From Chryseobacterium sp. RU37D (lineage in GTDB: Bacteria; Bacteroidota; Bacteroidia; Flavobacteriales; Weeksellaceae): a stretch of 64,000 bases of DNA. The position numbers and the translations under genes were made by a program. Positions 47,616 to 57,540 of the stretch are shown in pieces (the first letter of the stretch is position 1; every line of letters starts with the position of its first letter). A model generated the notes under the pieces. It was not told where the DNA came from. It did no database searches and saw nothing but the letters and a program-made list of their open reading frames with translations. The stretch spans positions 124,001-188,000 of the forward strand of contig NZ_FTMM01000001.1 of assembly GCF_900156075.1 (NCBI RefSeq), given 5' to 3'.

Positions 47616-49076
47616 TTACTGATACCTCTTATGTTCATTATCCTTAACAAATAATTTTGTAACCGGCTTGAAGAATGCTTTATATTTTTCTGCATCAAAT
47701 AATTGTGAATCCGTAAGGGCTTTATAGGTCATCCAAACCCCGAAAGGGAAAAGGACAATATTAGGAATCCATGCTGCGAGATAAGGATTTATTTTTCCTG
47801 ACCAGGCCATATTTTCCGTACTTACATTGATTACATAGAAAATAATAAAAATTACAATCGCAATGATCACAGGAAGTCCCATTCCCCCTTTCCTGATAAT
47901 AGAACCCAAACTCGCTCCAATCAGGAAAAAAATGATACAGGTAAAAGAGTAAGAAACAATTCTCTGCTGATAAATTACTACTTTGCTGTAATATTTTACC
48001 CCAGGATTAATCTCGTTATTTTTCGTGTCTAAGGTATTTTTAAGATTACCTAATCTGTTGTAAGCATTAAAAATCATTTCTAATTTTTTATCGCTTTTTA
48101 CTGTATCCAGTTTCACCAGCTGTTTTGGTTTTACCTTCGCTTTATTCGTAGTGGCATCCATGTAGCTGATCACGGAATTGGTCTGGCTCAGCACATCATT
48201 ATTAACGTTGGTAAAGAATTTATCATTGTCTTTTTTTGTTTTATCAATGGTGGTATTCAGCTCATTAAAGGTCTGGAAACGGTAATCATCCGTGATTTTT
48301 TCTTCCTCAATTGCTTTGTTGATAATTTCACTTACATCAAAATGCGAAACCAGAGTATCAAATTTAATGGCCTGATCCGGCTGTTTTAATCGTACATTGT
48401 CGCCTTTACCGGCAAAGTTATCTTCATAAACATAACCGTTATATAAAACCAGTTTCAGATAATTTTTATTAGCAGCCGGAATAAATTTCCCTTTTTCTGC
48501 TACAATAGACTGTTGGTTTTCGTAATTACTGGCTTTTCTGTGAACAAAAACTCCGTCAATATTTTCTCCATTTTCTCCCGAAATTTTATCAAACTTGACC
48601 ATATATCCGGGTATCTGATCGATAAACTGCCCCGGTGTAAAGTTCAAAGCAGGCTTGGTTTGGGCAATATTAAAAAGCATATTTTTTGCCTTTCTCTGAA
48701 AATCCGGAATAATATTATTGGAAAAAAAATAGAGCATGACAGACATTATCATTGTCACTCCCAAGAGCGGAAGCATGACCCTTGTCAACGAAATTCCAGC
48801 CGCTTTCATGGCTGCAAGCTCATACCGTTCACCAAACTCCCCGAAAGACATGATACTGGCCAGAAGAATGGTGAGCGGCAAAACCATACTGATAACACTT
48901 ACCCCAAGATAAAAAAGAAGCTTCATAATCTGCCAGTAGCTCAATCCTTTTCCCATAAACTGTCCTAGCTGAACCCAGATAATGTTTACAATAAATATGA
49001 AAAACAATACACTGAATATAAAAAAAAATGGCCCAAAAAAGGTTTTTATGATGTATCGGTCTAGTATTTTTAACAT
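47616..49076 (-). CDS. LptF/LptG-family lipopolysaccharide transport permease
   Basis: A 486-residue inner-membrane permease. Three helices at the N-terminus (about 12-120, starting LKILDRYIIKTFFGPFFFIF) and three at the C-terminus (about 375-460) flank a large periplasmic jelly-roll. With LptB it extracts LPS from the inner membrane. The N-terminal DRYIIKTF and SFGEFGERYELAAMKAAGIS are family hallmarks. The periplasmic part is long, with a Lys/Asp/Asn-rich insertion around 245-340. Whether it is F or G cannot be decided. Confidence 0.9.
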   Translation of the reverse strand: MLKILDRYIIKTFFGPFFFIFSVLFFIFIVNIIWVQLGQFMGKGLSYWQIMKLLFYLGVSVISMVLPLTILLASIMSFGEFGERYELAAMKAAGISLTRVMLPLLGVTMIMSVMLYFFSNNIIPDFQRKAKNMLFNIAQTKPALNFTPGQFIDQIPGYMVKFDKISGENGENIDGVFVHRKASNYENQQSIVAEKGKFIPAANKNYLKLVLYNGYVYEDNFAGKGDNVRLKQPDQAIKFDTLVSHFDVSEIINKAIEEEKITDDYRFQTFNELNTTIDKTKKDNDKFFTNVNNDVLSQTNSVISYMDATTNKAKVKPKQLVKLDTVKSDKKLEMIFNAYNRLGNLKNTLDTKNNEINPGVKYYSKVVIYQQRIVSYSFTCIIFFLIGASLGSIIRKGGMGLPVIIAIVIFIIFYVINVSTENMAWSGKINPYLAAWIPNIVLFPFGVWMTYKALTDSQLFDAEKYKAFFKPVTKLFVKDNEHKRYQ

Positions 49077-49213
49077 TCGTCAAAATTAAACAAAAAGCCC
49101 ACAAAGTTTTCTTTGCAGCTCTTATATTTTATGAAATTTTTATAATTAAGCAAAAAGGTTAAAATGCAACAGCGCAAATTTGCTTTTAAAATATCCGCGA
49201 TTTACCTTTTTGC

Positions 49214-49861
49214 TTATAATTCAGTTATGATATAATTTTTAAACTTATTTTTATCAAAAACAAACATATTTTGATCCAGATCCTGGTTTTCTTTATAATC
49301 TTTAATGGCTATCACCGCGACATCTTTATTGCTTCCGTACTGCTCAAGCTTTACCATTTGTTTTCTTTCAGAATCTACAAAAAGATATACATATTGTATC
49401 CCGTTTGATTTGATAGGGGTAAGCTTAATGAAATCAGTATTCACTCCGTTTACGAATTTCTTACCATTATAGATAACATTGTAATCATTTCTGTAAGTAG
49501 AAAGATAATTAATAGGGGAGAACATGGTACTGCTGGCGTTAGGTTTAGCTACAGTCACTTCCATATCTTCAGTGTTGACATTGTAGATTTTGTTTCCGTC
49601 GAAAATCTGTTCTGTTTCCATAATTTTCAACTTGTATTTGTCTCCGGAAGCATAATAAATTCCAGGTTCTGTTTTAGTAACCTGCCCATTTACTCCTCTT
49701 CCGAAGGAAAATTTGAAGTAGGTATTCTTTTTTGATTTGTAATTTGCCGTAATATCATCTAATATTTTTTTGGCTTTTGCGTCAATTTTCTGTGCACTTG
49801 CTAGTCCCGCTGCACCTACAACCAATCCGCTCAATATAACTTTAGAAAAAATATTTTTCAT
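49214..49861 (-). CDS. lolA: LolA-like outer-membrane lipoprotein carrier
   Basis: A 215-residue periplasmic chaperone. The signal peptide ends GLASAQ near residue 23. The LolA beta-half-barrel follows: AKKILDDITANYKSKKNTYF, PGIYYASGDKYKLKI, YNVNTEDMEVTV and LYLFVDSERKQMVKLEQYG. LolA ferries lipoproteins from the LolCDE complex to the outer membrane. The gene follows ftsK on the same strand, the usual flavobacterial order, and precedes the LPS permease. Confidence 0.88.
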   Translation of the reverse strand: MKNIFSKVILSGLVVGAAGLASAQKIDAKAKKILDDITANYKSKKNTYFKFSFGRGVNGQVTKTEPGIYYASGDKYKLKIMETEQIFDGNKIYNVNTEDMEVTVAKPNASSTMFSPINYLSTYRNDYNVIYNGKKFVNGVNTDFIKLTPIKSNGIQYVYLFVDSERKQMVKLEQYGSNKDVAVIAIKDYKENQDLDQNMFVFDKNKFKNYIITEL

Positions 49862-49972
49862 TTTATTTAATAATCTTTATTCTTTAGACTTTTTTATTGT
49901 TAAAGGTTAAAATTTCAAAGCACTAAACTCCGTTAATAGAAACTTCAATTCTAATGGTTAAAATTCAAAATT

Positions 49973-52528
49973 TTAACCTCGCAAATCTTCCAAAAACTGT
50001 TCCAAAGAATGCAGGTCACTGATCAGGACTTCCCTTGCTTTGGCTCCATTGAAGCCTCCTACAATTCCACTGGCTTCCAATTGATCCATAATTCTTCCGG
50101 CCCTGTTATATCCTAATTTTAATTGCCTTTGAAGCATCGATGTAGAACCCTGCTGTGTAGAAACAATGATTCTCGCGGCTTCTTCAAACAAGGTATCCTT
50201 TTCATTCGGGTCGAAAGCTCCTACAGTACTCGTAGAATCTTCAGAAACATATTCAGGAAGAAGGAATGCTGATGAATATCCTTTTTGCTCACCAATAAAT
50301 TCTGCCAGCCTTTCCACTTCGGGGGTGTCTACGAAAGCGCATTGAAGCCTCAAAATTTCATTTCCATTAAAATAAAGCATATCTCCTTTACCAATCAGCT
50401 GATCCGCTCCCGGAGAATCCAGAATCGTTCTGGAATCCACACTTGAAATTACTCTGAAAGCCGCTCTTGCAGGGAAGTTAGCTTTGATCATACCCGTAAT
50501 TACGTTTACAGACGGTCTTTGTGTTGCAACAATCAGGTGAATTCCTACTGCTCTAGCAAGCTGTGCTAATCTGGCAATCGGTAATTCCACTTCTTTTCCG
50601 GCTGTCATGATCAAGTCTGCAAACTCATCCACAACCAAAACAATATAGGGTAAGTAACGATGTCCGTTTTCAGGATTTAATTTTCTTTCTGCGAACTTTT
50701 TATTGTATTCTTTTAAGTTTTTACAGAAAGCATTTTTCAAGAGATCATACCTTGTATCCATTTCGATACAAAGGGAGTTCAATGTATTGATTACCTTATT
50801 CGTATCTGTAATGATAGCTTCTTCGGCATCCGGAAGCTTTGCAAGATAATGTCTTTCAATTTTTGAATATAATGAAAGTTCCACCTTTTTCGGGTCTATC
50901 ATTACAAATTTCAATTCGCTTGGATGTTTTTTGTAAAGAAGAGAAGTTAAAATTGCGTTAATACCCACAGATTTACCTTGTCCTGTAGCACCTGCCATCA
51001 GCAAGTGAGGCATTTTTGATAAATCTGCCATGAAAATTTCATTGGAAATCGTTTTACCGAAAACCACAGGAAGATCCATATCCGTATTCTGGAATTTTTG
51101 AGAAGAAATCACCGAACGCATAGATACCATCGTAGGATTTTTTCTAGGAACTTCAATCCCGATTGTCCCTTTCCCAGGCATTGGTGCAATAATCCTTATT
51201 CCTAAAGCAGAAAGGTTCAAGGCAATATCATCCTGCAGCTTTTTGATCGCAGCCACGCGGATTCCTGCTTCAGGAACAATTTCGTATAAAGTCACCGTAG
51301 GCCCGATTGTCGCTTTAATCTCGGCAATACCTACATTAAAGTTTTTAAGCAGTCCAACTATTTTATTTTTGTTTTCTTCTAATTCTTCTTTATTGATAGA
51401 AATTTCTTCGCTTCCGTAATCTTTCAGAAGATCAACGGGAGGCATCTGAAATTGAGCAAGGTCCAGTTTATGATCATATAAACCATGCTTTTCGACCAAT
51501 TCCTGGGATTTTCTTTCAGAATCATCCAAAATATCTACAATAGGGGCAACTTCCACATTAAACTTAATATTTTCCTGAGCATTAGTATGTACAGATACTG
51601 AGGGCTTAATATCAAAAGCCTGTTCCGGGCTTGAAGTAGGAATGGCCGGTTTTGCATTTAAATTTAAATGTACAGATTGTGAAAAATCATTTTTAGGATC
51701 TTCTTCGAACGATGTCTGGTTCGGAGTAACAATCGTGTCCAGATTGGTGAAAACCGGAACTTCAGGAAAGCCTTTCGGAATGCTTACATGTTCTGGTTCT
51801 GTCATTTTTACAGAAGGTTTTTCTACAAGTTCGGTTACTGTTATTTTTGAAGGAGTTTCCTCTGCTTTTTCAATTTCTTCGATCAGTTCTTCATCAGCTT
51901 CAAAATTTTCATCTGAGCTCGGCATCATAGATTTTACTCTTCCGATGGTATTTTCATTAATATCATTCAGCCTTGATTTGATAGAGCTCGGACGAAGGTT
52001 AAATTCTAAAATAAAATATAAAACAATACTCGCCACCAGAACCAACCAAAGCCCCACAGAACCAATGATAGCATTGAGAGACTCCATGATCTGATAGCCG
52101 TAAACACCGCTCAAAACGCCTTGACCTTTTGTAATGGCTCCAAATAAAATTGGAATCCAGCAAATGAAAAACAAAGAATGACCAACGGTTTTCCATGGTT
52201 TAAAAATTTTCTTTTTTAAAATGATAGTCCCGAAAACCAGGAATAAAAAGGCTATGATAAATGAAGCCACCCCAATACTTTCAAAAATAAAAATATTCCC
52301 GAGCCAGTCGCCCAGTTTTCCGAAAAGATTAGAAGACTTTATGCTCTTATCCAGCATAGTGCCTGCCTGGCTTTGGTCAGCCTTCCAATTCATTAAGTAT
52401 GAGGTAAATGAAAGGGTGAGCACTACAGAAAAAAGTATGAAAGTAAGCCCGAAAAATACCCGTGGCTTAGATAAAAATTTGCCTTTCTCAGACGATTCCT
52501 GCTGTTTGTTTTGTGTGTTTTTATCCAT
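49973..52528 (-). CDS. ftsK: DNA translocase FtsK/SpoIIIE
   Basis: An 851-residue inner-membrane DNA pump that clears the chromosome from the closing septum and aids dimer resolution. Four N-terminal membrane helices (about 27-190) are followed by a Pro/Glu-rich linker, the alpha and beta motor domains, and the gamma winged helix. Walker A is GATGQGKSVG near residue 512, Walker B is VLVVDEFADLI, and RAVGIHLIVATQRPSVNVI is the family hallmark. The gamma domain (STSMLQRQLKLGYNRAGRIM) would read KOPS-like sites. lolA follows 111 nt downstream. Confidence 0.96.
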   Translation of the reverse strand: MDKNTQNKQQESSEKGKFLSKPRVFFGLTFILFSVVLTLSFTSYLMNWKADQSQAGTMLDKSIKSSNLFGKLGDWLGNIFIFESIGVASFIIAFLFLVFGTIILKKKIFKPWKTVGHSLFFICWIPILFGAITKGQGVLSGVYGYQIMESLNAIIGSVGLWLVLVASIVLYFILEFNLRPSSIKSRLNDINENTIGRVKSMMPSSDENFEADEELIEEIEKAEETPSKITVTELVEKPSVKMTEPEHVSIPKGFPEVPVFTNLDTIVTPNQTSFEEDPKNDFSQSVHLNLNAKPAIPTSSPEQAFDIKPSVSVHTNAQENIKFNVEVAPIVDILDDSERKSQELVEKHGLYDHKLDLAQFQMPPVDLLKDYGSEEISINKEELEENKNKIVGLLKNFNVGIAEIKATIGPTVTLYEIVPEAGIRVAAIKKLQDDIALNLSALGIRIIAPMPGKGTIGIEVPRKNPTMVSMRSVISSQKFQNTDMDLPVVFGKTISNEIFMADLSKMPHLLMAGATGQGKSVGINAILTSLLYKKHPSELKFVMIDPKKVELSLYSKIERHYLAKLPDAEEAIITDTNKVINTLNSLCIEMDTRYDLLKNAFCKNLKEYNKKFAERKLNPENGHRYLPYIVLVVDEFADLIMTAGKEVELPIARLAQLARAVGIHLIVATQRPSVNVITGMIKANFPARAAFRVISSVDSRTILDSPGADQLIGKGDMLYFNGNEILRLQCAFVDTPEVERLAEFIGEQKGYSSAFLLPEYVSEDSTSTVGAFDPNEKDTLFEEAARIIVSTQQGSTSMLQRQLKLGYNRAGRIMDQLEASGIVGGFNGAKAREVLISDLHSLEQFLEDLRG

Positions 52529-52792
52529 AATATCAATCTGGCAAATTTAATGTTTTTTCAACATTAAACGAATGCTTTTTTACTTAAAAGAAATGTTAAT
52601 TTGATTATATCGAATCTTCGATTTCAATAAGCCAAAAACCTCCAAGAATTTAATTAAGGCTTTATATAAAAAAGTTTAAACTTATCATCTGCGTAATCTG
52701 CGGGATAAAATAAGATTCAAGTATTTTTTGAACTAGTTCAAATGCCAGGATTTTTCCCATGCCTAATTTTGTCTCATAAAATTTAAACAAAA
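52529..52792. other. Region between ftsK and the isochorismatase gene
   Basis: No gene. A perfect hairpin TTTAATGTT / AACATTAAA lies just upstream of ftsK (about 52547-52570). CATCTGCGTAATCTGCGGGA (52686-52705) is a phrase also found in part near 58970. The palindrome at 52727-52742 is described separately. Confidence 0.45.
52727..52742. promoter_or_regulatory. Perfect 16-bp palindrome, FNR-box-like operator
   Basis: TTTGAACTAGTTCAAA is a perfect palindrome of the TTGAn-N4-nTCAA type bound by Crp/Fnr proteins. It lies 21 nt upstream of a -7-like TAATTTTG (52764-52771) ahead of the isochorismatase gene. A Crp/Fnr-family regulator is encoded directly downstream of that gene, so it is the likely binder. 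Confidence 0.6.
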
Positions 52793-53428
52793 ATGAAAAA
52801 TTTATTGAAAAGCACATTGGCTTTATGTTTAACCTTAATTTCATTAATAACAATTAACGCACAAAAAAGAAACATGGAAAATACAGCATTATTAATCATC
52901 GACGTACAAAATGATTATTTCAAAGGAGGTAATATGACGCTTCCTGGGGCAGAAGAAGCAGGCAAAAAAGCACAACAGGTGTTGGAATATTTTAGAAAAA
53001 ACAACCTTCCTGTAGTTCATATAAAGCATATCGCTACTAATGAGGGTGCGACTTTCTTTCTTCCGGAAACCAAAGGTGCAGAAATCAATGCTCTTGTAGC
53101 TCCTAAGTCCGGAGAAAAAGTAATAGTAAAACATTTCCCTAACAGTTTTAGAGACACAGATTTGTTAGAATATCTTCATTCAAAAGGGATAAAAAACCTT
53201 GTTATTACCGGAATGATGACTGACGTTTGTGTAGAATCTACAACGAGAGCCGCATTTGATTTCGGTTTTAGTAACGTAATCATTGGTGATGCTACTGCCA
53301 CAAGAGAAAGAGACCTAAACGGTAAAGTTGTAAAAGCAGAAGAAGTACAGCGTTCATTTTTAGCTGGTATTTCTGCACTAGGAGGGCTTTACGCTAAGAT
53401 AGTTAACACAAATGACTTTTTAAAATAA
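52793..53428 (+). CDS. Exported isochorismatase-family cysteine hydrolase
   Basis: A 211-residue isochorismatase-like hydrolase. The catalytic triad is Asp37 (LIIDVQND), Lys113 (VIVKHFPNSF) and Cys146 (MMTDVCVEST). The family acts on isochorismate, nicotinamide, ureas and similar C-N or ether bonds. Residues 1-24 form a signal peptide ending INAQ, which is unusual because most relatives are cytosolic and start at a position like Met28 here (MENTALLIIDVQND). Start at 52793 gives an exported enzyme; start at 52874 would give a cytosolic one. Substrate unknown. The Crp/Fnr regulator gene follows in the same direction. Confidence 0.88.
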   Translation: MKNLLKSTLALCLTLISLITINAQKRNMENTALLIIDVQNDYFKGGNMTLPGAEEAGKKAQQVLEYFRKNNLPVVHIKHIATNEGATFFLPETKGAEINALVAPKSGEKVIVKHFPNSFRDTDLLEYLHSKGIKNLVITGMMTDVCVESTTRAAFDFGFSNVIIGDATATRERDLNGKVVKAEEVQRSFLAGISALGGLYAKIVNTNDFLK

Positions 53429-53502
53429 CCGATCTTTTTTAAGTTCGTAATAAAGATATCAATATAATTTTGGTATCTTTATTTTTGTTTAAAAACCTAT
53501 TG

Positions 53503-54084
53503 ATGTACAACTTGCTTTATCAAAATATTTCCCGCCACATCCATCTTTCGGAAGAAGAATTTCAGCTTTTTGCAGAACCTTTTGAACTTAAAAAATCTAA
53601 GAAAAAAGAAATTGTTTTGCATGAAGGTGAATATTGCAATTTCGAAGGTTTTGTTTTGAGCGGATGTTTTAAAATTTATTTCTTAAATGAAAACGGGTTT
53701 GAGCAGACTTTATATTTTGCCGTTGAAAACTGGTGGATTACAGACTTAGACAGCCTTATCAACAACGTTCCCAGCACATTGAACATTGAAGCAGTGGAAG
53801 AAAGTGAAGTTTTAATGATTTCAAAAAAAGAAAAGGAAAATCTATACGAAACCCTGCCACAGACTGAAAAGCTTTTCAGGATTATGAATCAAAAGTCTTC
53901 TGTTGCCCTACAAAGGAGAATTTTATCCTTAATGAATAAAACCGCAGACAAAAGATACCTTGAATTTTTAGAAAAATACCCCGGTCTGGAACAACGCCTT
54001 ACACAGCAGCAAATCGCCTCATACTTGGGAATTTCACATGAATTTTTAAGCAAGATCAGAAAGAAAACAACTTTAGGCAAATAG
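53503..54084 (+). CDS. Crp/Fnr-family transcriptional regulator
   Basis: A 193-residue regulator. The cyclic-nucleotide-binding-like beta-roll covers about 15-125 (EIVLHEGEYCNFEGFVLSG), then a dimerisation helix and a helix-turn-helix at about 165-190 (LTQQQIASYLGISHEFLSKI). Effector residues for cAMP are not conserved and there is no Fnr cysteine cluster, so the signal is unknown. ATG 53503 is used; the TTG at 53470 lies next to the promoter-like TAATTTTG (53465-53472). It probably controls the isochorismatase gene upstream through the palindrome at 52727-52742. Confidence 0.9.
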   Translation: MYNLLYQNISRHIHLSEEEFQLFAEPFELKKSKKKEIVLHEGEYCNFEGFVLSGCFKIYFLNENGFEQTLYFAVENWWITDLDSLINNVPSTLNIEAVEESEVLMISKKEKENLYETLPQTEKLFRIMNQKSSVALQRRILSLMNKTADKRYLEFLEKYPGLEQRLTQQQIASYLGISHEFLSKIRKKTTLGK

Positions 54085-54235
54085 AAATTTTAACAGTTAA
54101 TATCAATTTAAAGCTTGTAAAATTTAAATTTTCTTCAATAAAAATATACTTATTAAGAATCTTTCAAAATAACGAATATCACCGTGAAAGTGACAAAAAA
54201 CAGCTTTTTTTGACGTCTTTGTGGTTTATCATCCT

Positions 54236-54243
54236 TATTTTTG
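54236..54243 (+). promoter_or_regulatory. -7 element of the ccsBA gene
   Basis: TATTTTTG ends 19 nt before the ATG at 54263. Two TTTG boxes upstream are at 14 and 23 nt, neither at the ideal 19-21 nt. Confidence 0.4.
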
Positions 54244-54262
54244 CATGTCAAGTATATAAATC

Positions 54263-57200
54263 ATGAAGAAGCTCCAGGATATTCTTATCTCGACCAGGAC
54301 AATGGCTGTATTGTTGCTGGTGTATGCATTTGCAATGGCTTATGCAACTTTCTTAGAAAACGACTACGGAACTCCCACAGCAAAAGCATTAATCTACGAA
54401 GCAAAATGGTTTGAACTGATCATGTTTCTGCTGATTCTCAATTTCATAGGAAATATCGGAAGATATAGGCTCTGGAAAAGGGAAAAATGGCCGGTTCTGG
54501 TTTTCCACCTTGCATTTATATTGATTTTCATTGGTGGTGCCATTACAAGATACATCAGTTTTGAAGGAACGATGCATATCAGAGAAGGAGAGACCTCAAA
54601 CGAAATTGTTACCGACAAAAATTTCCTTAAAACTCAAATTGAAGAAAAGGGAGACGTTCTTAATTATCAGGACATTCCTTATTTAATGTCTCCTTTACAT
54701 AAAGATTTACAGGCAACATATGATTTCCACGGAAAGCAGGTGAAGGTTGTTGCTAAAGAATATGTTCAGAGAAAAAAAGACAGCTTGATTGCCGAGCCAA
54801 ACGGCACCGAATACCTTCATTTGGTTTCTACAGGAAATACCGGAAGACAGAATATTTTCATCAAACCGGGCGAAACCAAGTCGATCAACGGAACATTGGT
54901 TACCTTCAACAGATCCATCGAAGGGGCTGTAGAATTCAAAAATGAAGGCGGAAAATTATTCATTAAAACTCCCGTTGACGCATCATTTATGACAATGGCA
55001 ACTCAGGCGACGGGAAATACGGTTAAAAATGAATTCCAGCCGTTGGCTTTGAGAAGTTTATACTCAATTAATGAATTGAAATTGGTTGTTCCTGAAGGTC
55101 TTAAAAAAGGAAGATTAATGGCAATTGAAGGTGACAGAAAGAAAGATCAGGCTGTTCCTGACATGCTGACTGTTGAAATTCAAGGGCCAAAAACTAAGCA
55201 GCTTGTAGACCTTTCGGTTGAAAAAGGAAACCCGAATGCTTACAAACAGGTGACAATGGACGGGCTGAACATCATGATTGGTTTCGGTCCGAAAATTTAC
55301 AACACACCTTTCTCGCTTAAGTTAGATGATTTCGTAATGGAAACATACCCCGGAAGTTCATCTCCGAGTGCTTATGAAAGCCACATTAAAATCATTGACG
55401 AAGGTAAACAGACGCCTTTTAAAATTTATATGAACCACGTTTTGAATCATAAAGGATACCGTTTCTTCCAATCCAGCTTTGATCCGGACAGAATGGGAAC
55501 TGTTCTTTCCGTAAATCATGATTATTGGGGGACTTTGATCTCTTATATCGGTTATACATTCTTATTCGGAGGGATGTTTTTCATGTTCTTCTGGAAAGGG
55601 ACTCATTTCTGGAAATTAAATAAAATGCTGAAAGACGTTAATAAAAAAAGAGGGACAGCTGTACTTTTACTGGTTTTAAGTTTAAGCTTAAATGCCCAGA
55701 AAATTGAAACGCACGGTACAACAGATGGCAGCAGAGAGCACATCCACGTAGAAGGTGAAACTCATAATCATGCTGCCGAAACAACTCAGACTCAGCAGCC
55801 AAAACAGAATTCTCTTGCGGCTCCTTTAGCTAAAATGAAAACTATTTCTGCGGACGAAATTATTGCCAGAAATAAGATTGATAAAGACCATGCGGATAAA
55901 TTCGGGTATCTCTTGGTGCAGAATTTTGATGGAAGAATTGTTCCGATCAATACCGAAGCTTTAGATGTTTTAAGAAAATTATATAAAAAAGACGAATTCA
56001 AAGGAACGGACGGGAAATCTCTGACGGCCAATCAGTGGTTCCTTTCCATCAATACAGATACGCCGAGCTGGACAATGGTTCCGATGATTAAAATCGGGCC
56101 AAAAGGTGGTGACGAATTAAAGAATAAAACCAAGGCCAATGATGAAGGTTATACTTCATTAATGAACCTTTTCCCAGCCGACGCCAACGGAAATCTTACC
56201 TATATTCTGGAACACGACTATAATACGGCGTTCCGAAAAAAACCTGGAGAACAGACGAATTATGACAAAGAAATCATTGCTGTAAACGAGAGAGTTCAGA
56301 TCTTCAACGAATTTTTCAGCGGACAGTTTATGAGAATTGTTCCTGTAAAAAATGATGCCAACCATACATGGCATTCGTGGCTTGACCAAAAATTTGAACC
56401 GGATATGGAATCCCAACAGATAATGGGGCCTTATTTTGCAGAAGTTTTACAGGCTCAGCAGTCAGGAAACTGGAGCAAGGCTGATGCGGAATTAAAAAAA
56501 TTATCAGATTATCAGCAAAAATGGGGTAAAGCCGTTGTTCCTGCAAAATCAAAAGTTGATCTTGAGGTTTTCATGAATAAGGTTAATATCAATTTCAAAT
56601 TATTAATTTTTTATACATTAATAGGAGGATTATTATTGATTTTAGGCTTTGTTGAGTTATTCAGATCAAGTAAAGTTTTAAATAAAATCATTAAAGCCAT
56701 TATCATTATTGGCATTGTTGGATATATTTTCCATTTCCTAGGACTGGTTGCAAGATGGTATATTTCAGGACATGCCCCTTGGAGTAACGGTTATGAAGCT
56801 ATTATTTTCATTTCGTGGGTGGGAATTACTGCAGGTTTAATACTATATAGAAATTCTAACGCATTGATTCCTGCTGCAGGATTTATGGTGGCTGTAATCA
56901 TGATGGGCTTTGCTCATGGAGGTTCAGCGCTTGACCCACAGATTACACCGCTTGTTCCGGTTTTAAAATCTTACTGGCTGATCGTTCATGTGGCAATTAT
57001 TACTTCGAGTTATGGCTTCTTCGCCTTATCCATGATTATTGCGGTGATTAGTCTGGTATTTTTCATTATTTCAAGCAAAGGAACATATAAATTACATCAT
57101 GATACCACATTAAAAGAACTTGCGATCGTTTCCGAAATGTCCTTAACAATAGGATTATTTGCACTTACCGTAGGAAACTTCTTAGGAGGGATCTGGGCAA

Positions 57201-57520
57201 ATGAATCGTGGGGAAGATACTGGAGCTGGGATCCAAAAGAAACATGGGCATTTATCTCCATCATGGTCTATGCTTTCGTCCTTCACATGAGACTTGTTCC
57301 GGGATTGAGAAGCAGATGGGCATTTCATGTGGCAACGATGTTTGCTTTCTGCTCAATGGTGATGACCTATTTTGGGGTTAATTATTATTTAAGTGGACTT
57401 CACTCGTATGCGGCGGGAGATCCGGTTCCGGTTCCGGCTTGGGTGTACATCGGTCTTGCAACGATGCTGACATTATCTTCTGTATCATATTTTAAATTTA
57501 AAATGTTAAATAAAAAGTAG
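54263..57520 (+). CDS. ccsBA: Fused CcsB-CcsA cytochrome c biogenesis protein (system II)
   Basis: A 1085-residue inner-membrane protein that exports heme and ligates it to apocytochrome c. The N-terminal half is ResB/CcsB-like (helices at about 14-30, 50-65, 75-95, large periplasmic part to 425, another helix near 435). A middle segment at about 470-520 has a signal-peptide-like helix (TAVLLLVLSLSLNAQ) and then a His-rich stretch (THGTTDGSREHIHVEGETHN). The C-terminal CcsA half carries the tryptophan-rich WWD region WANESWGRYWSWDPKETWAF near 978-997 and several heme-ligand His. Natural CcsBA fusions are known in Bacteroidetes. A terminator follows. Confidence 0.94.
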   Translation: MKKLQDILISTRTMAVLLLVYAFAMAYATFLENDYGTPTAKALIYEAKWFELIMFLLILNFIGNIGRYRLWKREKWPVLVFHLAFILIFIGGAITRYISFEGTMHIREGETSNEIVTDKNFLKTQIEEKGDVLNYQDIPYLMSPLHKDLQATYDFHGKQVKVVAKEYVQRKKDSLIAEPNGTEYLHLVSTGNTGRQNIFIKPGETKSINGTLVTFNRSIEGAVEFKNEGGKLFIKTPVDASFMTMATQATGNTVKNEFQPLALRSLYSINELKLVVPEGLKKGRLMAIEGDRKKDQAVPDMLTVEIQGPKTKQLVDLSVEKGNPNAYKQVTMDGLNIMIGFGPKIYNTPFSLKLDDFVMETYPGSSSPSAYESHIKIIDEGKQTPFKIYMNHVLNHKGYRFFQSSFDPDRMGTVLSVNHDYWGTLISYIGYTFLFGGMFFMFFWKGTHFWKLNKMLKDVNKKRGTAVLLLVLSLSLNAQKIETHGTTDGSREHIHVEGETHNHAAETTQTQQPKQNSLAAPLAKMKTISADEIIARNKIDKDHADKFGYLLVQNFDGRIVPINTEALDVLRKLYKKDEFKGTDGKSLTANQWFLSINTDTPSWTMVPMIKIGPKGGDELKNKTKANDEGYTSLMNLFPADANGNLTYILEHDYNTAFRKKPGEQTNYDKEIIAVNERVQIFNEFFSGQFMRIVPVKNDANHTWHSWLDQKFEPDMESQQIMGPYFAEVLQAQQSGNWSKADAELKKLSDYQQKWGKAVVPAKSKVDLEVFMNKVNINFKLLIFYTLIGGLLLILGFVELFRSSKVLNKIIKAIIIIGIVGYIFHFLGLVARWYISGHAPWSNGYEAIIFISWVGITAGLILYRNSNALIPAAGFMVAVIMMGFAHGGSALDPQITPLVPVLKSYWLIVHVAIITSSYGFFALSMIIAVISLVFFIISSKGTYKLHHDTTLKELAIVSEMSLTIGLFALTVGNFLGGIWANESWGRYWSWDPKETWAFISIMVYAFVLHMRLVPGLRSRWAFHVATMFAFCSMVMTYFGVNYYLSGLHSYAAGDPVPVPAWVYIGLATMLTLSSVSYFKFKMLNKK

Positions 57521-57540
57521 ATTAAAAAACGTCATAAATA

